64,000 bases of DNA from Vibrio xiamenensis. Its GTDB lineage: Bacteria > Pseudomonadota > Gammaproteobacteria > Enterobacterales > Vibrionaceae. The translations under genes and the position numbers were made by a program. Where the stretch lies: assembly GCF_900100015.1 (NCBI RefSeq), contig NZ_FNDD01000010.1, forward strand, positions 1 through 64,000, given 5' to 3'. Under the pieces are notes generated by a model. That model worked only from the letters and a program-made list of their open reading frames with translations, did not search any database and was not told where the DNA came from. Below are positions 18,298 through 27,172 of the stretch, piece after piece; the first letter of the stretch is position 1; every line of letters starts with the position of its first letter.

Positions 18298-20490
18298 CTA
18301 GAATGCGTAATTCACATTGAGCTCCACACTGCGCTCTGCGCCATACCAACAATTGGTTTTGTCATAACAGGAGTAATACGTCTCATCAAACACGTTGTTG
18401 CCGCGCAGCATTACAGACGCGCCGGTCAGTGACTGCGCCAGATGACTTAAATCGTAATCCAGTGATACATCTACCACAGTGTAAGACGGAACTTTACCTT
18501 GCGTATTGGTTGCATCCATCTGCATCTCACCGACATAACGAGCGCCCGCTCCAAAACTGGCTCCGGCAAGAGCACCATCAAATAGCGAGTAATTCGCCCA
18601 CGCGGTTGCGGCATGTTTTGGCACGTAAATCGGCGTGGTACCTTCGAGGTCATATTCGGAATCTTTACTGATTTCCATATCAGCGAAGGTGTAGGAGGCA
18701 CTCAAATCCAGGTTGTCAGTGATAAACCACTTACCCTGCAGTTCAACACCTTGCGACGTTAGCTCACCAATTTGCAACTCGGGGTCTTGGTAATCAGCTG
18801 GGTTAATGACTAAGGCATCGCTTTTGACAATGCGATATACCGACAACGATGCGGTTTTCGACATATCTTGCGACTGATATTTCATCCCCACTTCGATTTG
18901 ATTGCTGACTTCTGGTTTATATGCATCGCCATTGACGTCTTGCCCTGCGGTCGGTTCAAAACTGGTGGCAAAGCTGGCAAATGGCGCAAGCCCATTATCA
19001 AATTCGTATAAGGCGCCAACACGGTAAGAGAACTCACTTTGATCAGTATCGGTATTGCCGTTGACATTACTGTCCGCACTCGCGCTATAGTGATCCCAGC
19101 GACCACCGGCAAGCAATACCCACGCGCCATAACGGATTTGGTCTTGAGTATAAAAGCCAAGCTGCTCTACTTTGATATTGGTCTTCTCGTTATAAGTCTC
19201 GGTTAATGTACTTGGGTCAAGCAAATCATTATTCGGCGAGAAAATATTGAAGCTGTAGAAGCTACTGTTGGATGTGGAATACTCTTTATACGTTGAATCG
19301 CCGCTTAGGCGTTGATAATCAATACCAAACAGTAGGTTATGTTCAACCTCACCAAACTGAACTCGCCCAGAGAGCTGATTATCGACGGTCACACCAGTTG
19401 AGTTTTCATCGGTGCTGTAGATATTACGCGATAAGGTGCCTGTGGTATCGTCAAAGCCGCAGTATTCAACACCCGCATAGACATAACACTGATGATAGGT
19501 ATTTTTCTGTTGCAGCGACGCATCCATGTAGCGAGTATTGGTGAGCCAAGTCCAATTATCGTTGAATTCATGGTTAATTTTAAAGCCCGCCAACCAAAAT
19601 TCACGCTCAAATTGGCTCCAGTTAATATCCCCTGCGTAGGTCGATTTTGAAATCGACCCATTGGCATTGCTATACACAGATCCAGATGCCGGCAACGATG
19701 AGTTGATTCCCATCGCCGGATCGTTTTGATAATACAGGTTCACATTTAAAAGCGTGCGTTCGCTCAGTTGCCAATCAAGTGATGGCGCGAATACATAACG
19801 CTCTTCATCCATACCTTGAACTTGCGAGTCTTGCTTACGTGCTAAAGCAATGACGCGATATGCAAAATCACTGTCACCGATTTGACCGCTGCTATCAAGC
19901 GAGGCTTGCTTCAAATTACGTGAACCTGTGGTGACGCCTAGTTTGGTTTCGCGTTCCTTTTGCGGCGCTTTACCAATCATATTCACCATACCACCCGGTG
20001 GCATGGCACCGTACAACACCGACGTCGGGCCTTTAAATATTTCCACCTGCTCAAGGGCGATAGGATCAATTTGCGGCTGTAGGTTCCAGCCGGTGAGGTA
20101 TTGCAGCACCAGTCCATCGTAGTAGCTCTGGTCGACTAAAAAGCCACGCACTCGAAATTGATCATACATGGTGACAGAGCTGCCTTTGTTTTCTGTCACC
20201 ACACCTGGTGCATAACGTAAAATCTGATTAAGCGACTTGGCACCGCTCTGCTCTATCTGTTGGCGGTCAATCACGCTAATGCCTTGAGGAGTCTCTTCCG
20301 GCTCAAGCGAGGTTTTAGTCGCCGTGTTGCGGTACGCTTTGCCCAGCACAGTAATGGTTTCAGTACTTTGCCCATCCTGCACAGGTTGCGTGGTAGAATT
20401 GGCATCGCTAGCAAGCGCGCTACAAGAAAAACTGGTTAGCAAAGCCACTGCGATGGCTGAGCGTTGATAAGGAGAAGAAAAAGGGTTCAT
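18298..20490 (-). CDS. TonB-dependent siderophore receptor (FhuA/FpvA-like)
   Basis: 730 residues, outer membrane. Signal peptide to about residue 27 ('SCSALA|SD'). A TonB-box-like 'TETITVLG' near 43-50, then the plug: 'ETPQGISVIDRQQIEQSG', 'VRGFLVDQSYYDGL', 'VEIFKGPTSVLYGAMPPGGMVN'. The barrel ends with aromatic Phe ('ELNVNYAF'), as expected for BamA-dependent assembly. The class (TonB-siderophore) usually imports hydroxamate or similar ferric siderophores; the actual substrate cannot be read. A strong Fur box lies 24 bases before the start codon. The AraC/GyrI-like gene immediately upstream on the same strand is a likely regulator. Confidence 0.93.
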   Translation of the reverse strand: MNPFSSPYQRSAIAVALLTSFSCSALASDANSTTQPVQDGQSTETITVLGKAYRNTATKTSLEPEETPQGISVIDRQQIEQSGAKSLNQILRYAPGVVTENKGSSVTMYDQFRVRGFLVDQSYYDGLVLQYLTGWNLQPQIDPIALEQVEIFKGPTSVLYGAMPPGGMVNMIGKAPQKERETKLGVTTGSRNLKQASLDSSGQIGDSDFAYRVIALARKQDSQVQGMDEERYVFAPSLDWQLSERTLLNVNLYYQNDPAMGINSSLPASGSVYSNANGSISKSTYAGDINWSQFEREFWLAGFKINHEFNDNWTWLTNTRYMDASLQQKNTYHQCYVYAGVEYCGFDDTTGTLSRNIYSTDENSTGVTVDNQLSGRVQFGEVEHNLLFGIDYQRLSGDSTYKEYSTSNSSFYSFNIFSPNNDLLDPSTLTETYNEKTNIKVEQLGFYTQDQIRYGAWVLLAGGRWDHYSASADSNVNGNTDTDQSEFSYRVGALYEFDNGLAPFASFATSFEPTAGQDVNGDAYKPEVSNQIEVGMKYQSQDMSKTASLSVYRIVKSDALVINPADYQDPELQIGELTSQGVELQGKWFITDNLDLSASYTFADMEISKDSEYDLEGTTPIYVPKHAATAWANYSLFDGALAGASFGAGARYVGEMQMDATNTQGKVPSYTVVDVSLDYDLSHLAQSLTGASVMLRGNNVFDETYYSCYDKTNCWYGAERSVELNVNYAF

Positions 20491-20513
20491 CCGCTACACC
20501 AAAAAAGTTAAAT

Positions 20514-20532
20514 AATAATAAATATCATTTGC
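20514..20532 (-). promoter_or_regulatory. Fur box upstream of the siderophore receptor
   Basis: Minus strand GCAAATGATATTTATTATT matches the 19-base Fur consensus GATAATGATAATCATTATC at 14 positions by my alignment. It lies 24 bases upstream of the receptor ATG, where binding would block transcription, which predicts iron repression. Confidence 0.75.
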
Positions 20533-20592
20533 ATTGTACTGGTGAATTTTGGCGAAAGTTAACAATTTGGTGCAAAGTGAGAGAAAACTCAG

Positions 20593-21561
20593 TTAAAACC
20601 TTACTTTTTCTATGGGAAGCCAATATTCCATCACAGAATCTTGTGCATCTCCTTGATAATCAGAGCGATAACGTTCTAACTCAAAACCGTCGATACCGCG
20701 ATACCCCGATTGCGGTAGCCAGTTGAGCAAAAACCACAATAAGGTTTGCGGTAAGCCAGAGACTGGACCGCGATGTTTAACCACCGCATAAGTTTGCGTT
20801 GGTACCTGCAGCGTACTCAACGAAGCGCGAATTTGCTCTGCCAACGCCTTCCCTTCCAGCGCCTCAACTTGCTCTGAGTTGACGGCTGCCCAGTACACTA
20901 AGTTGCCTTGCCTACTTTCATCATCGGTCACATCAATCACGCCAAATTTGTCAACGCGCTGCAACGCAAATTGCGTCAACATCTGCTGCCAAAGTTTGGG
21001 CACTTTAAGCGCAAAGTCCGGCTGCTTGGCAAATAAGCCTTGGATCGGTGAGCTGATGCCATACAGAGTAAAGCTTTCTAAGCTTTCAACTCGTACCTCC
21101 ACAAACAAATCATTCAGGGCAAAACATGCGTCGTCGGCGTGAGAAATCGCTATCGGTTTACGCAGACCAGTGCGCTGGCCCGCTTTACGATACGCCCTAG
21201 GACTGATGCCAAACATGTGGCGAAACGCGCGGCTAAAACTTATCTCAGAGCCAAAACCGAACTCAAATGCAATATCGATACTGCGTGCATTTGAATCGAG
21301 CAGTTGTTCTGCCGCCCCGCTAAGCTTTAGCTCGCGAATGTACTGTCCAACGCTGACACCAATTTCATTTTGAAACACTCTCTGGAGCTGCCAGCGAGAC
21401 CAACAACTGCGCGCAGCAATGTCGTCGACCGCAAGGGGCAGATCGAGATGGGCGTGAATGTACTCGAGCACTTGGCTTATTCGACTAAAGGAGGAAGCTT
21501 TAGCTGGTGATGATGTGGCTTTAAGTGGCAAAAAATCAGTCCGAAAGTGAAAGCGTTGCAC
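20593..21561 (-). CDS. AraC-family regulator with GyrI-like effector domain
   Basis: 322 residues starting with GTG at 21561 (GAG about eight bases before). The double-HTH AraC domain occupies roughly 30-130: 'LAVDDIAARSCWSRWQLQRVFQ' (split as LAVDDIAARS and CWSRWQLQRVFQ), 'VGQYIRELKLSGAAEQLL', 'IDIAFEFGFGSEISFSRAFR' (here shortened) and 'FGISPRAYRKA'. The C-terminal half (about 150-322) has the GyrI/SoxS-Rob-like effector fold pattern, including 'YAVVKHRGPVSGLPQTL' and a final 'MEYWLPIE'. N-terminal AraC plus C-terminal GyrI is the Rob/PliA-type arrangement. It is just upstream of the siderophore receptor and may activate it with the ferric siderophore or another ligand. Confidence 0.88.
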   Translation of the reverse strand: MQRFHFRTDFLPLKATSSPAKASSFSRISQVLEYIHAHLDLPLAVDDIAARSCWSRWQLQRVFQNEIGVSVGQYIRELKLSGAAEQLLDSNARSIDIAFEFGFGSEISFSRAFRHMFGISPRAYRKAGQRTGLRKPIAISHADDACFALNDLFVEVRVESLESFTLYGISSPIQGLFAKQPDFALKVPKLWQQMLTQFALQRVDKFGVIDVTDDESRQGNLVYWAAVNSEQVEALEGKALAEQIRASLSTLQVPTQTYAVVKHRGPVSGLPQTLLWFLLNWLPQSGYRGIDGFELERYRSDYQGDAQDSVMEYWLPIEKVRF

Positions 21562-22027
21562 CAGTTTCTCACACTCGGTTTAGGAATAAAATACGAACTG
21601 GCTTCCAGTTTAAAACCACCCAAAATGCTTAGCGACGTTGAATTTGCCCCGGCAATGCGATATACCTTGCTACCGATAAAAAATCGCTAAGCACCAGCTT
21701 GGTGCTGGGTTTGCCTTCAAAATAACCATTAGTTGGTGTTATTTATAAAACCATCAACGGCAAGCCTTGATGATCGGCAATTTAATTTAAACGATTGCGG
21801 TTTCAATAGTTGATGTAAGTCAAATTGTGATAGACAATGTGAGGCCGTATTGAGACTTGTCTCTTATTTGCCGAACCAAGGATGTCGGTTTTGTCTATTA
21901 GACAAATAGCTAAGACCAATTATCCATAAATTTGTGACACTGCTACCGTTTCGTTCTCCCTACGGTTTGTGATGTGAAGTGCAAAACTGTAGCAGTTGAT
22001 AAGTACCTCGTTCTTAAAGGAAAGATG
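21562..22027 (+). promoter_or_regulatory. Structured upstream region of zwf-pgl-gnd
   Basis: 466 bp without a gene. It holds a perfect 10-bp inverted repeat TGCTTAGCGA (21626-21635) / TCGCTAAGCA (21684-21693) spanning 48 bases, a CCAGC/GCTGG hairpin just after, GAGACTTGTCTC near 21852, and a 17-bp operator-like palindrome TTTGTCTATTAGACAAA (21890-21906). The last lies about 120 bases before the zwf start and could bind a dimeric regulator. It does not match the HexR consensus TGTARTWWWAYTACA. AAAGGAAAG at 22016-22024 is the zwf ribosome binding site. Confidence 0.5.
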
Positions 22028-23530
22028 ATGGTAATACCAGAAAACAGCAGCATCGTGATTTTTGGTGCTTCGGGTGACTTAACCTACCGAAAGTTGATCC
22101 CTGCCTTATACCACCTCTATGCGAACAAACAGCTTCCAAAGTCATTTGCTATTCTGGGCGTGAGTCGTACTGAGTACAGTGACGAGTCCTATCGTGACAA
22201 GTTAAAACGTTCGCTGCAGGAAATGGAAAAAACCGAGCCGGAAACGCTTGATGCCTTTATTAATCATCTACATTACCAAGCGTTAAACACTTCCGATACT
22301 CAAGAATACGTTAAGCTGTCAAGCCGCCTCGATGAGCTCGCACAGCAATACAACTTCACCGAGCGCAATACCCTTTTCTATCTAGCCACACCGCCAAGCT
22401 TATACAGCATTATTCCAGCAAGCCTTGCTGCCCAAGGGTTGAACAGCGAAGACGATGGCTGGAAACGCCTGATCATCGAAAAACCGTTTGGTTATGATCT
22501 CGCCTCAGCTCGTAAGCTTGATACAGAAATTCACGAGCACTTCCAAGAGCATCAAATCTATCGCATTGACCACTACTTGGGTAAAGAAACCGTGCAAAAC
22601 CTGTTGGTTCTGCGCTTTTCAAATGCGATGTTTGAACCGCTTTGGAACCGCAACTACATCTCTTATGTTGAGATCACTGGCGCCGAATTCTTGGGTGTTG
22701 AAGAGCGTGGTGGTTACTACGATAACTCTGGCGCGGTTCGCGACATGTTCCAAAACCACTTATTGCAAGTGCTTGCGATGGTTGGCATGGAGCCGCCGGC
22801 GCAAATCAACGCTGACTCGATGCGTGACGAAGTGGTCAAAGTGCTGCAATGCCTAAAACCGCTTGAAGAACACGATCTGCGCAACAATCTCGTTATGGGC
22901 CAATACACAGGTTCGGACGTGCGCGGCGAGTTCCTACCAGGTTACCGTGAAGAGCACGGCGTTGCCGAAGAGTCTCGCACTGAAACCTATGTGGGTCTCA
23001 AAGCTTACATCAATAACTGGCGTTGGAATGGCGTGCCATTTTATGTGCGCACAGGCAAACGTCTACCAACCCGTGTCACCGAAGTGGTCATTCACTTTAA
23101 AGAAACGCCACACCCAGTATTTGGTCAAAATGCGCCAGAGAATAAATTGATCATACGAATTCAACCGGACGAAGGTATTCAGATTAGCTTTGGATTGAAA
23201 GAGCCGGGCGCGGGCTTTAATGCCAAGGAAGTAAAAATGGACTTCCACTACGCATCGCTTAAAGAAACCCAAATGCTGACCGCATATGAGCGTTTATTGC
23301 TTGATGCGCTTAATGGTGATGCAACTTTGTTCGCTCGCAGCGACGCTGTAGAAGCATGTTGGCAATACGTTCAGCCGATTCTCGATTTTAAGCAAGACCC
23401 GCAATCTCTGTTTGGGTACGCTTGTGGTACATGGGGACCAAAAGAGTCCGATCAGTTACTAGAACGTGATGGTCGCGCTTGGCGGTTCCCCTGCAAGAAC
23501 TTAACCGACACGGATTACTGCGAACTATGA
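22028..23530 (+). CDS. zwf: Glucose-6-phosphate 1-dehydrogenase
   Basis: 500 residues from the ATG at 22028; the in-frame ATG at 22025 is too close to AAAGGAAAG, and a TTG/ATG further upstream (21974) is unsupported. It oxidises glucose 6-phosphate to 6-phosphogluconolactone with NADP+, the first step of the oxidative pentose phosphate path. The nucleotide-binding 'GASGDL' is at 13-18, 'EKPFGYDL' and the active-site 'RIDHYLGKE' follow. The first gene of zwf-pgl-gnd: its TGA overlaps the pgl ATG (ATGA). It has the usual family length and high identity to other Vibrio Zwf proteins by memory of the N-terminus. Confidence 0.97.
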   Translation: MVIPENSSIVIFGASGDLTYRKLIPALYHLYANKQLPKSFAILGVSRTEYSDESYRDKLKRSLQEMEKTEPETLDAFINHLHYQALNTSDTQEYVKLSSRLDELAQQYNFTERNTLFYLATPPSLYSIIPASLAAQGLNSEDDGWKRLIIEKPFGYDLASARKLDTEIHEHFQEHQIYRIDHYLGKETVQNLLVLRFSNAMFEPLWNRNYISYVEITGAEFLGVEERGGYYDNSGAVRDMFQNHLLQVLAMVGMEPPAQINADSMRDEVVKVLQCLKPLEEHDLRNNLVMGQYTGSDVRGEFLPGYREEHGVAEESRTETYVGLKAYINNWRWNGVPFYVRTGKRLPTRVTEVVIHFKETPHPVFGQNAPENKLIIRIQPDEGIQISFGLKEPGAGFNAKEVKMDFHYASLKETQMLTAYERLLLDALNGDATLFARSDAVEACWQYVQPILDFKQDPQSLFGYACGTWGPKESDQLLERDGRAWRFPCKNLTDTDYCEL

Positions 23531-24246
23531 TCAATCACAAGATTTACCAATCACCAGAACAAGTAGTGGCGAGCCTCGCTAACGATATGCGCGCATACAG
23601 CAAACGTAAAAAGCCAGCGCACATTTCTTTATCTGGTGGTAGTACACCAAAAATGCTGTTCAAACTGCTTGCCAGCGAAGAGTACGCAACCTCAATCAAA
23701 TGGAGCAATCTGCACTTTTGGTGGGGCGATGAACGTTGTGTTGCCCCCGATGACGCAGAAAGCAACTACGGCGAAGCCAATGCCCTGCTCTTTAGTCAAA
23801 TCGACATTCCAGCGCATAATATTCACCGCATTTTAGGTGAAAACGAGCCAGAACAAGAAGCCGCGCGCTTTGCTAAAGAAATGGCCGACGTGATTCCTTG
23901 CGATGAAGACGGCACGCCTGTGTTTGATTGGATTTTGCTTGGTGTGGGTGCTGACGGCCATACTGCGTCGCTGTTCCCTGGCAAAACCGACTATCAAGAT
24001 CCAAACTTGTCTCTAGTGGCAAGCCACCCAGAGTCAGGTCAGTTACGCGTGTCAAAAACCGCAAAAGTCTTGGAAGCGGCGAAACGCATCAGTTATCTCG
24101 TTCTTGGCGAAGGTAAAGCCGAGATCGTTTACGAAATTAATACCACCCCTGAAGGCGAGCTGCCATACCCAGCCGCTAAGATTCAGTCAGCCAAAGGCTT
24201 GACTGAGTGGTACTTAGATTCACACGCAGCAAGTAAGATTGCCTAA
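23527..24246 (+). CDS. pgl: 6-phosphogluconolactonase (SOL/DevB type)
   Basis: 239 residues from the ATG at 23527, which overlaps the zwf stop by four bases. It hydrolyses 6-phosphogluconolactone to 6-phosphogluconate. The family motifs are clear: '[13 protein letters not shown]' near 38-50, '[18 protein letters not shown]', '[16 protein letters not shown]' and the conserved '[10 protein letters not shown]' His. It is the DevB/SOL type, not the E. coli YbhE type. Translational coupling to zwf is likely. gnd follows 23 bases later. Confidence 0.96.
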   Translation: MINHKIYQSPEQVVASLANDMRAYSKRKKPAHISLSGGSTPKMLFKLLASEEYATSIKWSNLHFWWGDERCVAPDDAESNYGEANALLFSQIDIPAHNIHRILGENEPEQEAARFAKEMADVIPCDEDGTPVFDWILLGVGADGHTASLFPGKTDYQDPNLSLVASHPESGQLRVSKTAKVLEAAKRISYLVLGEGKAEIVYEINTTPEGELPYPAAKIQSAKGLTEWYLDSHAASKIA

Positions 24247-24269
24247 AAGAGTTAATGGAGAACAACATA

Positions 24270-25718
24270 ATGAAAGGTGATATCGGTGTTATTGGCCTAG
24301 CGGTAATGGGTCAAAACCTTATCCTAAACATGAACGACCACGGCTTTAAAGTGGTTGCTCACAACCGTACTGCTGCGAAAGTAGACGAGTTCCTAGAAGG
24401 CCCAGCGAAAGGCACCAACATCGTTGGCGCATACTCACTTGAAGAGTTGGTTGAGAAACTAGAGAAACCTCGCAAAGTGATGCTAATGGTGCGTGCTGGT
24501 ACGGTTGTCGACACTTTCATCGAAAACCTTGTTCCACTATTGGACAAAGGCGACATCATCATTGATGGCGGTAACACCAACTACCCAGACACCAACCGTC
24601 GCGTTGCTGCGCTGCGTGAAAAAGGCATTCACTTCATAGGTACGGGTGTATCTGGTGGTGAAGAAGGTGCACGTTTTGGACCTTCAATCATGCCTGGCGG
24701 CGCTGCAGAAGCTTGGGAAGCGGTTAAACCTATCTTCCAAGGCATCTCAGCAAAAACTGACGCAGGTGAACCTTGCTGTGACTGGGTAGGTAACGATGGC
24801 GCAGGCCACTTCGTGAAAATGGTTCACAATGGTATCGAATACGGCGATATGCAGCTGATCACTGAAGCTTACCAGTTCATGAAAGACGGTCTTGGTATGT
24901 CTGCAGATGAAATGCAAGCGGTGTTTGCTGATTGGAACCAGACTGAGCTAAATAGTTACCTAGTTGAAATCACAGCTGACATCCTTGGCTACAAAGACGA
25001 AGATGGCGAGCCATTGGTTGAGAAAATCCTTGATACTGCTGGCCAAAAAGGTACCGGTAAATGGACTGGCATCAACGCGTTGGATCTTGGTATTCCACTA
25101 ACGCTTATCTCTGAATCTGTATTCTCACGTTGCCTATCTGCGCTGAAAGACCAACGTGTTGCTGCACAAAGCTTGTTTGGTAAAACCATCACTCCAGTTG
25201 AAGGCGACAAGCAAGAATGGGTTGACGCGCTACGCCAAGCTCTGCTGGCTTCTAAGATCATCTCTTACGCACAAGGCTTCATGCTGATGCGTGAAGCGTC
25301 AAACGAAAACGGCTGGGATCTTAACTATGGTAACGTTGCTCTAATGTGGCGCGGCGGCTGTATCATTCGTTCAGCTTTCCTTGGCAACATTCGTGATGCG
25401 TTTGAGAAAGATGCCAACTTGGCATTCCTAGGCAGCGATGACTACTTCAAAGGCATCCTAACTGGTAGCCTAGCGGCATGGCGTAAAGTTGCTGCTAAAT
25501 CGCTGGAAACCGGCATTCCAATGCCTTGTACCACTTCAGCGCTAACTTTCCTTGACGGTTACACCACTGCGCGTCTTCCAGCTAACTTGCTGCAAGCACA
25601 ACGTGACTACTTCGGCGCGCATACTTATGAGCGTATCGACCGTGAACGTGGTGAGTTCTTCCACACCAACTGGACAGGTACTGGCGGCGACACTGCGTCA
25701 ACCACCTACGACGTATAA
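24270..25718 (+). CDS. gnd: 6-phosphogluconate dehydrogenase, decarboxylating
   Basis: 482 residues from the ATG at 24270, with GGAG at 24257-24260. An upstream ATG at 24255 would contain that ribosome site within the coding sequence. It converts 6-phosphogluconate to ribulose 5-phosphate with NADP+ and CO2 release. The Rossmann segment 'GVIGLAVMGQNLILNM' opens the protein; 'GTGVSGGEEGARFGPSIMPGG', 'FVKMVHNGIEYGDMQ' with catalytic Lys, and the C-terminal 'FFHTNWTG' are all present. It is the last gene of the operon. Codon use looks strongly biased, consistent with high expression. Confidence 0.97.
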   Translation: MKGDIGVIGLAVMGQNLILNMNDHGFKVVAHNRTAAKVDEFLEGPAKGTNIVGAYSLEELVEKLEKPRKVMLMVRAGTVVDTFIENLVPLLDKGDIIIDGGNTNYPDTNRRVAALREKGIHFIGTGVSGGEEGARFGPSIMPGGAAEAWEAVKPIFQGISAKTDAGEPCCDWVGNDGAGHFVKMVHNGIEYGDMQLITEAYQFMKDGLGMSADEMQAVFADWNQTELNSYLVEITADILGYKDEDGEPLVEKILDTAGQKGTGKWTGINALDLGIPLTLISESVFSRCLSALKDQRVAAQSLFGKTITPVEGDKQEWVDALRQALLASKIISYAQGFMLMREASNENGWDLNYGNVALMWRGGCIIRSAFLGNIRDAFEKDANLAFLGSDDYFKGILTGSLAAWRKVAAKSLETGIPMPCTTSALTFLDGYTTARLPANLLQAQRDYFGAHTYERIDRERGEFFHTNWTGTGGDTASTTYDV

Positions 25719-25736
25719 GTTACGATTCATGATGAT

Positions 25737-25762
25737 AAAAGGCGCTTTGAGCGCCTTTTTTA
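25737..25762 (+). terminator. Rho-independent terminator of zwf-pgl-gnd
   Basis: Stem AAAAGGCGCT / AGCGCCTTTT with loop TTG and a T-run, 18 bases after the gnd stop. Confidence 0.92.
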
Positions 25763-25924
25763 TTGCCAAGACATCGCCTTTCTTTCCCCTTGCCACCCTA
25801 TTTTTCGTGTCATCGGCTACGGTTTATTGTTGTTATTTTCACAAAAGATATTTGTCATTATACCTATTAAAAGCAAATAAATTCCTGAGTACACTGGGCG
25901 CATATCAAAACAAGGATTCTCCCG

Positions 25925-27022
25925 ATGAACAACGCGCTACTTAATCCAATTCAGTTAGGCTCTCTAACTCTTAATAACCGTATCGTCATGCCGCCAATGA
26001 CGCGCTCTCGTGCCTCACAGCCAGGTGATGTAGCGAACGATATTATGGCAACCTATTACGCGCAGCGTGCCAGCGCTGGGCTGATTGTGGCGGAAGGTAC
26101 TCAAATCTCAGCGATGGGTAAAGGCTACGCTTGGACGCCAGGTATTTACAGCCAAGAGCAGATTCAAGGCTGGAAAAAAACCACCGACGCGGTACACCAA
26201 CAAGGCGGGGTTATTTTTGCGCAGTTGTGGCATGTCGGTCGTGTGACCCATCCTGACAATATCGGTGGTGAGCAGCCAATTTCATCCTCGGCAATCAGAG
26301 CTGAGAATGTCAAAGTCTTCGTAGATAACGGCACTAACGCACCTGGTTTTGTGGACGTGGTTGAACCAAGAGCCATGACACACGAAGATATTGGGCAAGT
26401 ACTCAAGGAGTATCACCAAGCCGCGCTTAACGCGATTGAGGCCGGTTTTGACGGCATTGAACTACACGCCGCAAATGGCTACTTGGTGAATCAATTCATC
26501 GATTCCGAGTCCAATCACCGCACCGATGAATATGGTGGCAGCTTGGAAAACCGCCTGCGCTTTTTAGATCAAGTCGTCGCAACCTTGATTGACGCAATTG
26601 GCGCAGACCGCGTAGGCGTGCGTTTAGCGCCGCTAACCACGCTAAATGGCACCGTCGATGCCAATCCGATTGAGACTTACACTGCGGCGGCAAAACTGCT
26701 CAATAAACACAATATTGTCTATCTGCACATTGCCGAAGTGGATTGGGATGACGCTCCGGATACGCCGGTGGAATTTAAGAAAGCGCTACGCGAAGCGTTT
26801 TCAAATGTGCTGATTTATGCTGGACGTTATAAACCACAAACCGGCCATCAAGCCATCGAAGACGGCTTGGCAGACATGATAGGCTTTGGTCGCCCATTTG
26901 TCGCCAACCCAGATTTGCCGTCGCGTATCGCCCACGGCTATCCGTTTGCCGAGCACGATCCAAACACGCTGTTTGGCGGCGCTGAACAAGGCCTCACCGA
27001 TTACCCTGTATATCAAAAATAA
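25925..27022 (+). CDS. Old yellow enzyme family FMN reductase (NemA-like)
   Basis: 365 residues. The OYE TIM-barrel pattern is plain: 'LNNRIVMPPMTRSRA' at 19-33, 'AEGTQISAMGKGY', 'QLWHVGRVTHP' with FMN contacts, 'GFDGIELHAANGYLVNQF', 'RTDEYGGSLENRLRF' and 'DMIGFGRPFVANPDLP'. Members reduce electrophilic alkenes, nitrate esters or N-ethylmaleimide using NADPH. The usual His-His/Asn substrate pair appears as 'HAAN', typical of NemA-type proteins. It is monocistronic and convergent with a LysR gene, from which it is separated by a strong bidirectional hairpin. Confidence 0.92.
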   Translation: MNNALLNPIQLGSLTLNNRIVMPPMTRSRASQPGDVANDIMATYYAQRASAGLIVAEGTQISAMGKGYAWTPGIYSQEQIQGWKKTTDAVHQQGGVIFAQLWHVGRVTHPDNIGGEQPISSSAIRAENVKVFVDNGTNAPGFVDVVEPRAMTHEDIGQVLKEYHQAALNAIEAGFDGIELHAANGYLVNQFIDSESNHRTDEYGGSLENRLRFLDQVVATLIDAIGADRVGVRLAPLTTLNGTVDANPIETYTAAAKLLNKHNIVYLHIAEVDWDDAPDTPVEFKKALREAFSNVLIYAGRYKPQTGHQAIEDGLADMIGFGRPFVANPDLPSRIAHGYPFAEHDPNTLFGGAEQGLTDYPVYQK

Positions 27023-27062
27023 CGCGCCTGCGTAAAAAATCACGCTGCGAAGTGATCATCCC

Positions 27063-27092
27063 AATAACGCCACGCAAATACGTGGCGTTATT
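27063..27092. terminator. Bidirectional terminator between OYE and LysR genes
   Basis: A 12-bp perfect stem AATAACGCCACG / CGTGGCGTTATT with loop CAAATA, between converging genes. T-rich sequence flanks it on both sides, though the runs are short. Confidence 0.75.
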
Positions 27093-27108
27093 ATTTTCTC
27101 GATTTGAA

Positions 27109-27172
27109 ATATTGTAACGATTTAAAATGTTATAACCAATTGACATGTTATAACGGATTGACATGCTATAAG
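27109..27172. repeat. 18-bp tandem repeat at the LysR stop codon
   Basis: Two near-identical units ATGTTATAACCAATTGAC (27127-27144) and ATGTTATAACGGATTGAC (27145-27162) are followed by a partial unit ATGCTATAAGG from 27163 and preceded by a more diverged unit at 27109-27126 (12 of 18 matches). The third unit covers the stop codon of the LysR gene at 27166-27168. Confidence 0.8.
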
